Shown here: positions 35,565-44,431 of the stretch, piece by piece
Position numbering within the stretch: position 1 is the stretch's first letter
Layout of the letters: each line of letters starts with the position of its first letter
DNA from: Sphingomonas sp. GM_Shp_1
GTDB lineage: Bacteria; Pseudomonadota; Alphaproteobacteria; Sphingomonadales; Sphingomonadaceae
Direction of reading: 5' to 3'
Length of the DNA stretch: 64,000 nt
Assembly (NCBI RefSeq): GCF_026540895.1
Contig: NZ_JALNUR010000006.1
Location: 62,001 to 126,000, forward strand
Translations under genes and position numbers: made by a program
Notes under the pieces: generated by a model
Told to the model about the DNA's origin: nothing
Databases searched by the model: none
The model's input: only the letters and a program-made list of their open reading frames with translations

Positions 35565-37354
35565 AAAAGCTGCTGCTTGCCCTGCTCGCCACCGCCACGC
35601 CATTGGCGGCGCAGGATTATCGCCAACGCCTGCCGCAGGACGAGGTGATCTATTTCGTCCTGCCCGACCGGTTCGAGAATGGCGACCCCGCCAATGATCG
35701 CGGTGGCCTGAAGGGCGGGCCGCTCACCACCGGCTTCGACCCGGCGCACAAGGGCTTTTACCATGGCGGCGACTTGAAGGGGCTGACCCAGCGGCTCGAC
35801 TATATCCAGGGGCTGGGCGCGACCGCGATCTGGCTGGGGCCGATCTTCAAGAACAAGCCGGTCCAGGGCGCCAAGGGCCGGGAGAGTGCGGGCTATCACG
35901 GTTACTGGATCACGGACTTCACCACGGTCGACCCGCATCTGGGGACCGAGGCCGATCTGCACGCCTTCATCGACGCCGCGCATCAGCGGGGGATGAAGGT
36001 ATATATGGACATCATCGTCAACCACACGGCGGACGTGATCCAGTATCGCGAATGCGTCGAAGGCTCGCCCTGCCCCTATCGCGACCGGGCGACCTACCCC
36101 TATCAGCGAAGCGGTGGTGTCGATGGCAAGCCGATCAATCCCGACTTTGTCGGCGACGATGGGCAGACGGCGGCGAACTTCTCGAAGCTGACCGACCCGA
36201 CCTATGCCTATACCCCTTACATCCCGGCGGGTGAGCGGAACGCCAAGACCCCGGCCTGGCTCAACGACCCGATCTACTACCACAATCGCGGCAACACGAC
36301 TTTTGAGGACGAAAGTTCGACCACCGGCGACTTCTCGGGGCTGGACGATCTCTATACCGAAAATCCGCGCGTCATCGCGGGCATGATCGACATCTACGGC
36401 AGTTGGATCGACCGGTTCGGCGTCGACGGCTTCCGCATCGACACCGCCAAACATGTGAACCCGGAATTCTGGCGGAGCTTCGTCCCCGCCATGCTGACCC
36501 GCGCCCAAGCCAAGGACATTCCGAACTTCCATATCTTCGGCGAGGTGACGGCGGGCATGGATCCCGGTTATCTCGCGCGCTGGACCAAGATCGCCGACTA
36601 TCCGGCGGTCCTCGACTTCGCCTTCATGAACGCGGTGATTCAGACGGTCGCGGAGAACAAGCCGACCCGCACCCTCGCCAGCCTGTTCGAGGGCGATGTC
36701 CTCTATGCCAAGGGTGAGGCCACGGCGGACATATTGCCGACCTTTCTCGGCAATCACGACCATGGCCGCTTTGCCCGTGATGTTCGGCAGGCGAACCGCG
36801 ACGCCTCGGACGACGAAATCCTGAAGCGGGTCGAACTGGGCCATGCGATGCTGCTCACCTTGCGCGGTGTGCCGACCATCTATTCGGGCGACGAACAGGG
36901 CTTTGCGGGCGACGGCAACGATCAGGACGCGCGCGAGGACATGTTCGCCAGCAAGGTCGCGAGCTACAACGACAATCGCCTGGTCGGCACGTCGAAGACC
37001 ACTGCCACCGACAGCTTCGTGCCCGCCCATCCCCTCTACCGCGAGATCGCGACGCTTGCCCGGCTGCGCGTCGCCAACCCCGCCCTCACCCGCGGGCGGC
37101 AGGTGATCCGCGCGCGCGGCGATGCCCCCGGCCTGTTCGCTGTGTCCCGCTTCGATCCCGCCACGGGGCGCGAATATGTGATCGCCTTCAACACCTCGGC
37201 CAAGCCGCTGCGCCAGGCCGTACAGGTCGAAACGGCATCGCAACGTTTTGCGGCCATGGCTGGCCCCTGCGCCCCGATTGCCGCCGCGCCCGGCAGCCTG
37301 ATGTTTGACTTGCCCGCCTTCGGCTATGCCGTGTGCGCGGCGGAGAGCCGTTGA
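35561..37354 (+). CDS. Exported GH13 alpha-amylase family glycosidase
   Basis: The 597-residue product has a signal peptide (MKKLLLALLATATPLAAQ), so it is likely periplasmic or outer-surface. GH13 motifs are complete: DIIVNHTAD (region I), GFRIDTAKHV with the nucleophile Asp (region II), FGEVTAGMD with the acid Glu (region III), and FLGNHDHGR (region IV). It resembles alpha-amylases or cyclomaltodextrinase-like enzymes that trim alpha-1,4-glucans. It overlaps the halogenase gene and the downstream alpha-glucosidase gene (TGATG). Confidence 0.93.
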   Translation: MKKLLLALLATATPLAAQDYRQRLPQDEVIYFVLPDRFENGDPANDRGGLKGGPLTTGFDPAHKGFYHGGDLKGLTQRLDYIQGLGATAIWLGPIFKNKPVQGAKGRESAGYHGYWITDFTTVDPHLGTEADLHAFIDAAHQRGMKVYMDIIVNHTADVIQYRECVEGSPCPYRDRATYPYQRSGGVDGKPINPDFVGDDGQTAANFSKLTDPTYAYTPYIPAGERNAKTPAWLNDPIYYHNRGNTTFEDESSTTGDFSGLDDLYTENPRVIAGMIDIYGSWIDRFGVDGFRIDTAKHVNPEFWRSFVPAMLTRAQAKDIPNFHIFGEVTAGMDPGYLARWTKIADYPAVLDFAFMNAVIQTVAENKPTRTLASLFEGDVLYAKGEATADILPTFLGNHDHGRFARDVRQANRDASDDEILKRVELGHAMLLTLRGVPTIYSGDEQGFAGDGNDQDAREDMFASKVASYNDNRLVGTSKTTATDSFVPAHPLYREIATLARLRVANPALTRGRQVIRARGDAPGLFAVSRFDPATGREYVIAFNTSAKPLRQAVQVETASQRFAAMAGPCAPIAAAPGSLMFDLPAFGYAVCAAESR

Positions 37355-38967
37355 TGACCCATAGTGTTCCCACCGCCCCCCGCCCCTGGTGGAAGGGCGC
37401 GGTGATCTACCAGATCTATCCCCGCAGCTTTGCCGACAGCAATGACGACGGCATCGGCGACCTGCCCGGCATCACCGCCAAGCTCGACCATGTCGCGGCC
37501 CTGGGCGTGGATGCGATCTGGTTGTCGCCCTTCTTCACCTCGCCCATGAAGGATTTCGGTTATGACGTGGCGGATTACCGCGATGTCGACCCGATCTTCG
37601 GGACGCTCGCCGATTTCGACGCGCTGGTCGCGCGCGCGCACGAACTGGGGCTGAAGGTCGTCATCGACCAGGTGTACAGCCACACCTCCGACGAGCATGT
37701 CTGGTTCACCGAAAGCCGCTCCAGCCGCACCAATGCCCGCGCCGACTGGTATGTCTGGGCCGATGCCAAGCCCGACGGCTCGCCGCCGTCCAACTGGCAG
37801 TCGGTGTTCGGCGGCCCCGCCTGGACCTGGGACGCGCGGCGCGGGCAATATTATCTGCACAATTTCCTGAAGGAGCAGCCGCAGCTCCACGTCCATCACC
37901 CGGACGTGCAGGCCGAATTGCTGGCGACCGCGCGCTTCTGGCTGGACCGGGGCGTGGACGGGTTCCGGCTGGATGCGATCAACTTCATGATGCACGAGCC
38001 GACCCTTCGCGATAACCCGCCCGCGCCCGACACCGGCAAGACGCGGACCCGGCCGTTCGATTTCCAGGTCAAGCTCTACAACCAGAGCCATGCCGACATC
38101 GTGCCCTTCCTGGAGCGTATCCGCGCGACGCTGGACGGTTATGGCGACCGCTTCACGGTGGCCGAGGTCGGTGGCGACGAAGCCGACCGCGAGATGAAGC
38201 TGTTCACCGCCGGGGATCATCGGCTGAACACCGCTTACGGCTTCGACTTCCTCTACGCCGACCGTCTGGCCCCACGCATCGTCGCGGAGGCACTGGCGAA
38301 ATGGCCCGCCGAGCCAGGTGTCGGCTGGCCGAGCTGGGCATTCGAGAACCATGACGCGCCGCGCGCCGTGTCGCGCTGGAGTACGCCGGAGCACCGCGAG
38401 GCCTTCGCGCGGGTGAAGATGCTGTTGCTGCTGTCGCTTCGCGGCAATGCCTTTCTCTATCAGGGCGAGGAGTTGGGGCTGACCCAAGTCGATGTGCCCT
38501 TCGAGCGGCTGCAAGACCCGGAGGCCATCGCCAACTGGCCGCTGACCCTGTCGCGCGACGGGGTGCGTACGCCGATGCCGTGGAGCAGCAATGCGCGTCA
38601 CGGTGGCTTCTCGGATGCCGAGCCTTGGCTGCCGGTCGGCCCCGATCACGCCGCGCTGGCGGTCAACCGGCAGGAGGGCGACCCGGACTCGCTGCTGAAC
38701 CTGACGCGGCGATTGGTGCGGCTGCGCGCGGAGACGCCTGCACTCGCGGTCGGCGACCTCACCCTGCTCCACGCCGACGAGCAGTTGCTCGCCTTCGAGC
38801 GGCGCGAGGGGACACAACGCCTGCTCTGCCTGTTCAATCTGGGCGACACGCCCGTGACCATTCCGCCCGCCCTGCCACGCGGCGGGCGAGTGCTGGTCCA
38901 TGTCAATAACGCCACCGACGAACGCCTGGGCGCGTTCGGGGCGGCGATCCGGGAGATGACTGCATGA
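37354..38967 (+). CDS. aglA: Cytoplasmic GH13 alpha-glucosidase / oligo-1,6-glucosidase
   Basis: The 537-residue product has no signal peptide and starts MTHSVPTAPRPWWKGAVIYQ, leading into the catalytic barrel. Signatures are IYPRSFADSNDDGIGDLPGI, DGFRLDAINFMM with the nucleophile Asp, TVAEVGGDE with the acid Glu, and FENHDAPRAV. This pattern fits GH13 subfamily 23-like alpha-glucosidases that split maltose and short maltodextrins in the cytoplasm. The ATG at 37354 shares a base with the upstream stop; the earlier ATG inside that gene is rejected. The symbol is a functional guess. Confidence 0.9.
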   Translation: MTHSVPTAPRPWWKGAVIYQIYPRSFADSNDDGIGDLPGITAKLDHVAALGVDAIWLSPFFTSPMKDFGYDVADYRDVDPIFGTLADFDALVARAHELGLKVVIDQVYSHTSDEHVWFTESRSSRTNARADWYVWADAKPDGSPPSNWQSVFGGPAWTWDARRGQYYLHNFLKEQPQLHVHHPDVQAELLATARFWLDRGVDGFRLDAINFMMHEPTLRDNPPAPDTGKTRTRPFDFQVKLYNQSHADIVPFLERIRATLDGYGDRFTVAEVGGDEADREMKLFTAGDHRLNTAYGFDFLYADRLAPRIVAEALAKWPAEPGVGWPSWAFENHDAPRAVSRWSTPEHREAFARVKMLLLLSLRGNAFLYQGEELGLTQVDVPFERLQDPEAIANWPLTLSRDGVRTPMPWSSNARHGGFSDAEPWLPVGPDHAALAVNRQEGDPDSLLNLTRRLVRLRAETPALAVGDLTLLHADEQLLAFERREGTQRLLCLFNLGDTPVTIPPALPRGGRVLVHVNNATDERLGAFGAAIREMTA

Positions 38968-41042
38968 AAACCACCATCGCCATCGGGCTCGGCCTGATCG
39001 CCAGCGCCGCCCAGGCCCAGAACGGCCCCGCCGATCCGGCGGTCAACGAGACGTTCAAATTCGCCAAGCCCGCCGGACAGCCCGACGCCATCGAGACCTC
39101 GCCCAACGGCCAGATCACCGTGCAGGTGTCGACCGACAATGACGGCCGCGCGGTCTATATGATCGCACGGGGCGGCAAGGCGATCATCGCGCCCTCGCGC
39201 CTGGGCATGATGTTCACCGACGCGCCCAAGATCGAACGCGGGATGAAGATCGAGGGCGTAACCCACGCCAAATCGGACAGCGGCTGGACCCAGCCCTGGG
39301 GCGAATGGCGCACCATCCGCGACAATCACCGCGAGATGCGCGTCCGCCTGATGGAATCGAGCGCGCTGCACCGTCGTTACGACGTGGTGTTCCGGGTGCA
39401 GGACGACGGCGTCGGCTTCCGCTACGAATTTCCCGAGCAGCAGGCGAAGCACAGCACCAACATCGCGGAGGAACTGACCGAGTTCAACATCGCGCAAGGC
39501 GGCACCGCCTGGTGGAAGCCCGCCTTCCTGTGGAACCGCGAGGAGTATCTCTACAACCGCACGCCCATCAACGCGGTCGGCACGGCGGCGACGCCGATCA
39601 CCATGAAGCTGGACGACGGCACCCATATCGCCATCCATGAGGCGGCTTTGGTCGACTATGCCAGCATGGGCGTCATGAAGACCGAGGGGAACGGGTTCAA
39701 GGCGATCCTCACCCCCGGTTCGGGCGCGCCCAAGGTCATGAAGACCGGCGCCTGGACGACGCCCTGGCGGACCTTCCTGATCGCCCCCGATGCCGGCGGG
39801 CTCTATATGAGCCATTTGATGCTCAACCTGAACGAGCCCAACAAGCTGGGCGACGTGTCCTGGGTGAAGCCGGGTAAGTTCGTCGGCGTCTGGTGGAAGA
39901 TGATCAAGGGCGAATGGAGCTGGGCGCGCGGGCCCCGGCATGGCGCCACCACCGCCAATGTGAAGACCTATATCGACTTCGCCGCCAAATACGGCATCCC
40001 CGGCGTGCTGGTCGAGGGGTGGAATATCGGCTGGGACGGCGACTGGGCGGGCAATGGCTCGGCGATGCAGTTCGCGACCCCGGCGGAGGATTTCGATGCC
40101 GATGCGCTGGCCAAATACGCCAAGGCCAAGGGCGTCTCGCTGATCGGCCATCACGAGACGGGCGGCGCGGTCAGCCATTATGAGAGCCAGTTCGACCCGG
40201 CGTTCAAATTCGCCGCCGATCATGGCGAGCATGTCGTCAAGACCGGCTATGTCGCCGATGCGGGCCAGATCGAGCGGGTAAACGTGGACGGCTCGGTGTC
40301 GCGCGAGTGGCATGAGGGACAGTGGATGGTGAACCACCATCTGCGCGTGCTGGAGGCCGCCGCCAAATATAAGGTCTCCATCGATTCCCACGAGCCGGTC
40401 AAGGACACAGGGCTCCGCCGCACCTATCCCAATTGGCTGGCGCGCGAGGGCTCGCGGGGAATGGAATATAACGCGTGGCCGGGCAAGAACCCGCCCGAGC
40501 ATGAGGTCAACCTCGCCTTCACCCGGATGCTCGAAGGCCCGATGGACTTCACGCCCGGCGTGCTCAGCCTGACCGGCAGCGACAACAGCCCGATCCAGTC
40601 GACCATCGCCAAACAACTGGCGCTGTACGTGGTGCTCTACTCGCCGGTGCAGATGGCGGCCGATACGCCGGAGAATTATGCGAAATACCGCCAAGCCTTC
40701 CGCTTCATCGCGGATGTGCCGGTCGATTGGGAGGACAGTCGCGTCCTGAACGGCGAGGTCGGCGATTACGTCACCTTTGCGCGGCGGGACCGGAAGAGCC
40801 GGGACTGGTATGTCGGCTCGATCACCGACGAGAACCCACGCGAGCTGACCGTGACGCTCGACTTCCTAGAGCCGGGCAAGGCGTATGAGGCGCAGGTCTA
40901 TAAGGATGGCCCCGGCGCGACCTATGCCACGGAAGCCCGCCATTCCATCGCGTTCGAGGCCAAGCGGGTGAAGAAGGGCGATACGTTGACGCTGTCCCTC
41001 GCCCCCGGCGGCGGCCAGGCGATTCGGTTGAAAGCGCTGTAA
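38964..41042 (+). CDS. GH97 alpha-glucosidase (SusB-like), exported
   Basis: The 692-residue product has a signal peptide (MKTTIAIGLGLIASAAQAQ). It has the GH97 layout: an N-terminal beta-sandwich (NGQITVQVSTDNDGRAVYMI...), a TIM barrel with GVLVEGWNIGWDGDW, and a C-terminal beta domain. The conserved catalytic region DSHEPVKDTGLRRTYPNW followed by EGSRGMEYNAW carries the glutamates used by inverting members. GH97 enzymes such as SusB release glucose from starch oligosaccharides in the periplasm. It overlaps the cytoplasmic glucosidase gene by 4 bases and closes the operon. Confidence 0.94.
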   Translation: MKTTIAIGLGLIASAAQAQNGPADPAVNETFKFAKPAGQPDAIETSPNGQITVQVSTDNDGRAVYMIARGGKAIIAPSRLGMMFTDAPKIERGMKIEGVTHAKSDSGWTQPWGEWRTIRDNHREMRVRLMESSALHRRYDVVFRVQDDGVGFRYEFPEQQAKHSTNIAEELTEFNIAQGGTAWWKPAFLWNREEYLYNRTPINAVGTAATPITMKLDDGTHIAIHEAALVDYASMGVMKTEGNGFKAILTPGSGAPKVMKTGAWTTPWRTFLIAPDAGGLYMSHLMLNLNEPNKLGDVSWVKPGKFVGVWWKMIKGEWSWARGPRHGATTANVKTYIDFAAKYGIPGVLVEGWNIGWDGDWAGNGSAMQFATPAEDFDADALAKYAKAKGVSLIGHHETGGAVSHYESQFDPAFKFAADHGEHVVKTGYVADAGQIERVNVDGSVSREWHEGQWMVNHHLRVLEAAAKYKVSIDSHEPVKDTGLRRTYPNWLAREGSRGMEYNAWPGKNPPEHEVNLAFTRMLEGPMDFTPGVLSLTGSDNSPIQSTIAKQLALYVVLYSPVQMAADTPENYAKYRQAFRFIADVPVDWEDSRVLNGEVGDYVTFARRDRKSRDWYVGSITDENPRELTVTLDFLEPGKAYEAQVYKDGPGATYATEARHSIAFEAKRVKKGDTLTLSLAPGGGQAIRLKAL

Positions 41043-41050
41043 CCCCAATT

Positions 41051-41175
41051 CCTCCCCATCTTTGATGGGGAGGGGGACCGCGCCCGCAGGGCGTGGTGGA
41101 GGGGCATGGCCGGTCCGTCCGCCCCTCCACCATCGCTGGCGCGATGGTCCCCCTCCCCAAGCGAGCTTGGGGAGG
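41051..41175. repeat. Intergenic palindromic repeat, CCTCCCC family
   Basis: TCCTCCCCAT...ATGGGGAGG and CCTCCCCAAG...CTTGGGGAGGA hairpins flank an inner pair built on GGTGGAGGGG/CCCCTCCACC. It fills the 140-base gap between the convergent GH97 and M3 peptidase genes and probably terminates both. The architecture is like the copy at 62815-62940. Confidence 0.75.
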
Positions 41176-41182
41176 ATCAGGT

Positions 41183-43300
41183 TTACTTCGTCGGGAAACC
41201 CCGCTGCTTGAGCAGCGCATTCACGTCCGGGTCGCGGCCCCGGAACGCGCGATAGGCTTCGGCGCGGTCCGTTTCGTTGCCGGTCGACAACAGGATGCGC
41301 GCAAAGCGATCCGCCGTCGCCTTGTCCCAAGGGCTCCCGGCTTCCTCGAACGCGGCGAAGGTGTCGGCGTCCATCGTTTCCGACCAGAGATAGCTATAGT
41401 AACCGGCCGAATAGCTGTCCGACGAGAACAGGTGATTGAACTGCGGCAGGCGGTGCCGCATCACCAATTGCCCAGGCATCCCGATCTCGCGAAGGGTCGC
41501 CGCCTCGAACGCCGCTGGATCGACCACGCCGTCGGGGATGGTATGCAGCTTCATGTCGACGATCGCCGAGGACAGATATTCGGTCGTCGCGAAACCCTGG
41601 TTGAAGGTCTTCGACGCCTCGATCTTGTCGAGCAGCGCCTGCGGCATGGGCTGACCGGTCTTGTAGTGGCGGGCATATTTGTCGAGCACGTCGCGGGTCA
41701 GCAGCCAATGCTCGTTCACCTGGCTGGGATATTCCACGAAGTCGCGCGGCGTGCCCGCCAGCCCCGGATAGGTGACGTTCTGGAGCATCGCATGGATCGC
41801 GTGGCCGAATTCGTGGAACAGCGTCTCGGCATCGTCCAGGCTGATCAGCACCGGCTCGCCGGGTGCGCCCTTGGCGAAGTTGTTGTTGTTCGACGACAGG
41901 ACAGTCTGCACCGGCGGCAGGTTGCGCTGGCCGCGATAGGTGTTCGCCCAGGCCCCCGAACGCTTGCCGGTCCGCGCGAAATCGTCGCGGTAGAACAGGC
42001 CCACTTCCTTGCCGTTGCGGGTGACATGCCAGACGCGCATGTTCGGCTCGAACACCGGGACCGTGCCGGTGATCTCCTTGAACTCCAGCCCATAGAGCCG
42101 GTTCGCGGCATAGAGCGAACCCTGGATGATGTTGTTCAGCTCGAAATAGGGCTTTAGCTCGGCCTGATCGAGGTCGTAGCGGCTCTTGCGGACCTTCTCC
42201 TGATAGAAGCGATAGTCCCAGGGCTCGATCGTGATCTTCGCCCCTTCCTTATCGGCGATCGCCTGCATGTCGCGGACCTCTTCGGCGACGCGCGCCTTGG
42301 CGGCGGGCCAGACGCGCATCATCAGGTCCATCGCGGCGGCCGGGATCTTGGCCATCGTGTCCTGCATCCGCCAGTCGGCATGGGTCTTGAACCCCAGCAG
42401 ATGCGCGCGGCTGGCGCGCAGGCGGACGATGCGGGCGATGGTCGCCTTGGTATCGTTGATGTCGCCATTGTCGCCGCGCTTGGTGAAGGCACGCCACACC
42501 TGCTCGCGCAGGGCCCGGTCGGTGGCGAAGGTCAGCACCGGGTCGACCGCCGAGCGCGTGTTGACGATGGCCCAGCCATGCTGTCCGCGCTCGGCCGCCG
42601 CCGCCTTGGCGACCGCCTTCACGCTGTCGGGCAGGCCCGCCAGCCGCGCCTCGTCGGTAACGATGATCGCCGTGCCCTCATCCGCCAGCAGCCGCTGCGA
42701 GAACTCGCTGAAGTTGATCGCCAGATTCTGGTTGAAGGCGGACAGTTCCGCCTTCTGCGCCGGGGTCAGCTTCGCGCCCTGCCGCACGAAGCTGTCATAG
42801 GTGCGCGTGACCAGCCGCTTCTGCTGCGCGTCCAGGCCGCTTGTGTCACGCGCCTTGTAGATCGCCTCGATCCGCGCGAACAGTTTGGGGTTGAAGGTGA
42901 TCTCGTCCGACGCCTTGGCCAGCTTGGGCGACCATTCGCGGTCCAGCGCCTGATAGGCGGGCGAGTTCATATTGCCCGTCATCACCCCGAACAGCGTCAT
43001 CACGCGGTTCAGCGTCTGCCCGGCATTCTGCATCGGCACGAAGGTATTGGCGAAGCTCGGCTTGGCAGGATCGTTGGCGATCCGCTCATACTCCGCCCGC
43101 CGCTCGGCCAGCGCCGCCGCGAAGGCCGCCGGGAACAGCTCGGGCTTCACCTTGTCCCAAGGGGGCACGCCGCCATAGGGGCCGGTCCAGGGGCTGAGCA
43201 GCGGGTTGGTGGCGGGGGCCTGAGCCGCTTGAGGCGGGCTGGCCGTGGCGGAGGTGCTCATAAGGGCCGCCAGAGCGGCGGCATGGGGCAGATGACGCAA
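41183..43300 (-). CDS. M3 family zinc peptidase (peptidyl-dipeptidase Dcp-like), exported
   Basis: The 705-residue product begins with a signal peptide (HLPHAAALAALMSTSATASPP), so it acts outside the cytoplasm. It has the M3 zinc motif HEFGHAIHAML (HExxH with Phe at x1) in the second half and the downstream FVEYPSQVNEHWL that supplies the third ligand Glu. Dcp proteins remove C-terminal dipeptides from oligopeptides. A helical N-terminal lid (LNRVMTLFGVMTGNM) is as in the family. Starts at ATG 43300. Confidence 0.92.
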   Translation of the reverse strand: MRHLPHAAALAALMSTSATASPPQAAQAPATNPLLSPWTGPYGGVPPWDKVKPELFPAAFAAALAERRAEYERIANDPAKPSFANTFVPMQNAGQTLNRVMTLFGVMTGNMNSPAYQALDREWSPKLAKASDEITFNPKLFARIEAIYKARDTSGLDAQQKRLVTRTYDSFVRQGAKLTPAQKAELSAFNQNLAINFSEFSQRLLADEGTAIIVTDEARLAGLPDSVKAVAKAAAAERGQHGWAIVNTRSAVDPVLTFATDRALREQVWRAFTKRGDNGDINDTKATIARIVRLRASRAHLLGFKTHADWRMQDTMAKIPAAAMDLMMRVWPAAKARVAEEVRDMQAIADKEGAKITIEPWDYRFYQEKVRKSRYDLDQAELKPYFELNNIIQGSLYAANRLYGLEFKEITGTVPVFEPNMRVWHVTRNGKEVGLFYRDDFARTGKRSGAWANTYRGQRNLPPVQTVLSSNNNNFAKGAPGEPVLISLDDAETLFHEFGHAIHAMLQNVTYPGLAGTPRDFVEYPSQVNEHWLLTRDVLDKYARHYKTGQPMPQALLDKIEASKTFNQGFATTEYLSSAIVDMKLHTIPDGVVDPAAFEAATLREIGMPGQLVMRHRLPQFNHLFSSDSYSAGYYSYLWSETMDADTFAAFEEAGSPWDKATADRFARILLSTGNETDRAEAYRAFRGRDPDVNALLKQRGFPTK

Positions 43301-43378
43301 AGTGAACTCCCGGTCATGAAAGACGCGTCATCACCATAAGCCCCGGGCCCATGAGGTAAAGTCCGGCGGCGGCACAGT

Positions 43379-43567
43379 TTATCCCTTGCGTTGCTGCTTT
43401 TCCGCCAGTCGGGCGGCAGCGACCAGCCCCTCGCCCGTCGCCAGCGCGGCGGACGGGGTCATCGACACCGCCACGCCGTTGGGCCCGTCGAGCATCACGA
43501 TCCCCTGTTCCGCCGTCGCCAGCCCGGCCTCGCTATGCACCGGCGCTCCGGCGACAGGCGGCGTCAC
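43379..43567 (-). CDS. Small hypothetical protein coupled to the Crp/Fnr gene
   Basis: The 62-residue product starts at GTG 43567, within the GTGA that ends the Crp/Fnr gene. The sequence reads MTPPVAGAPVHSEAGLATAE, then a strand pattern GIVMLDGPNGVAVSMTPSAAL and a C-terminal amphipathic helix. No signal peptide or known domain is seen. Coupled translation suggests it is a real partner or co-regulated gene; the function is unknown. Confidence 0.6.
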   Translation of the reverse strand: MTPPVAGAPVHSEAGLATAEQGIVMLDGPNGVAVSMTPSAALATGEGLVAAARLAEKQQRKG

Positions 43568-44355
43568 GACCCCGATCCTTCCAGCGTCGGTCCGCCACCA
43601 TAAAGATAGGCCGGGTCGAAATCGGCAAGCGCGGTCAACGCCGCGATATCCTGGATATGCACCTCGCCGCCGCGAAAGGTCATCAGCCCCCGCTCCCGCA
43701 GTGATCGCAGGACGCGGTTGAGATGGACGGGGGTGACGCCCGCCGCCTCGGCGATGTCGATCTGGGTCACCGGAAAGCGGAACATGCCGTCCCGCACCAG
43801 GTCCACCATGGCCAGCCGCGCATGAAGCTCGCAAAACAGATGCGCCACGCGCCCATCCGCTTCCAGCCGTCCCAGGCGGAACACCCATTCACGGTGCATC
43901 GCGGCGTCGAGCAAGGTGGAGAACCACAAAAGACGGGTCAGACGCGGCTGCTGCTCGACGATCTGCTCCAGCCGGTCATGCCCGACCAGGGCCACCCGCG
44001 TCGGGGTAAGCGTCGCGACGTCATGATCCAGATACCGCATCGCAAAGCCGTGCAGGTCGACGAAATCGCCGGGCACGTGAAACGCCACGATCTGCCGATT
44101 GCCCTGCCGGTCGTCCATGTAACGGCACATCACGCCCTCTAGCAGCAGGCTGCTGTTGCGGACGCGCTCGTCCCGGCGGATGACGATGGTGCGGGCGGGG
44201 ATGGAGCGAACCTCGTCCACGCTGTTTTCCAGCGTCGCGATCTCCTCGGGCGTCATCGTCTCGCGCCCGCGCTCCTTCAGGAACAGGCTCGTCAGCGCGG
44301 GGCGATCCTTGCTCGGCCTTGGCTGTCTCAGCGTATCGATGGCGGACACCGACAT
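43564..44355 (-). CDS. Crp/Fnr-family transcription regulator
   Basis: The 263-residue product has a cyclic-nucleotide-binding-like fold (IRRDERVRNSSLLLEGVMCRYM, IVAFHVPGDFVDLHGFAM), a long dimerisation helix and a C-terminal winged helix (TQIDIAEAAGVTPVHLNRVLRSLRERGLM). No iron-sulfur cysteine quartet is seen at the N-terminus, so it is not a classical FNR oxygen sensor. The ATG at 44355 has a GGGAGGG site. It is followed immediately by the 62-residue coupled gene. The effector is unknown. Confidence 0.88.
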   Translation of the reverse strand: MSVSAIDTLRQPRPSKDRPALTSLFLKERGRETMTPEEIATLENSVDEVRSIPARTIVIRRDERVRNSSLLLEGVMCRYMDDRQGNRQIVAFHVPGDFVDLHGFAMRYLDHDVATLTPTRVALVGHDRLEQIVEQQPRLTRLLWFSTLLDAAMHREWVFRLGRLEADGRVAHLFCELHARLAMVDLVRDGMFRFPVTQIDIAEAAGVTPVHLNRVLRSLRERGLMTFRGGEVHIQDIAALTALADFDPAYLYGGGPTLEGSGS

Positions 44356-44431
44356 GGCGCGATCCCTCCCGTGGCAGACAACGAGCAAATCCCCGGCCGG
44401 GGCAAAGGGTTCCGTCGCCGACCGCGAGTGA

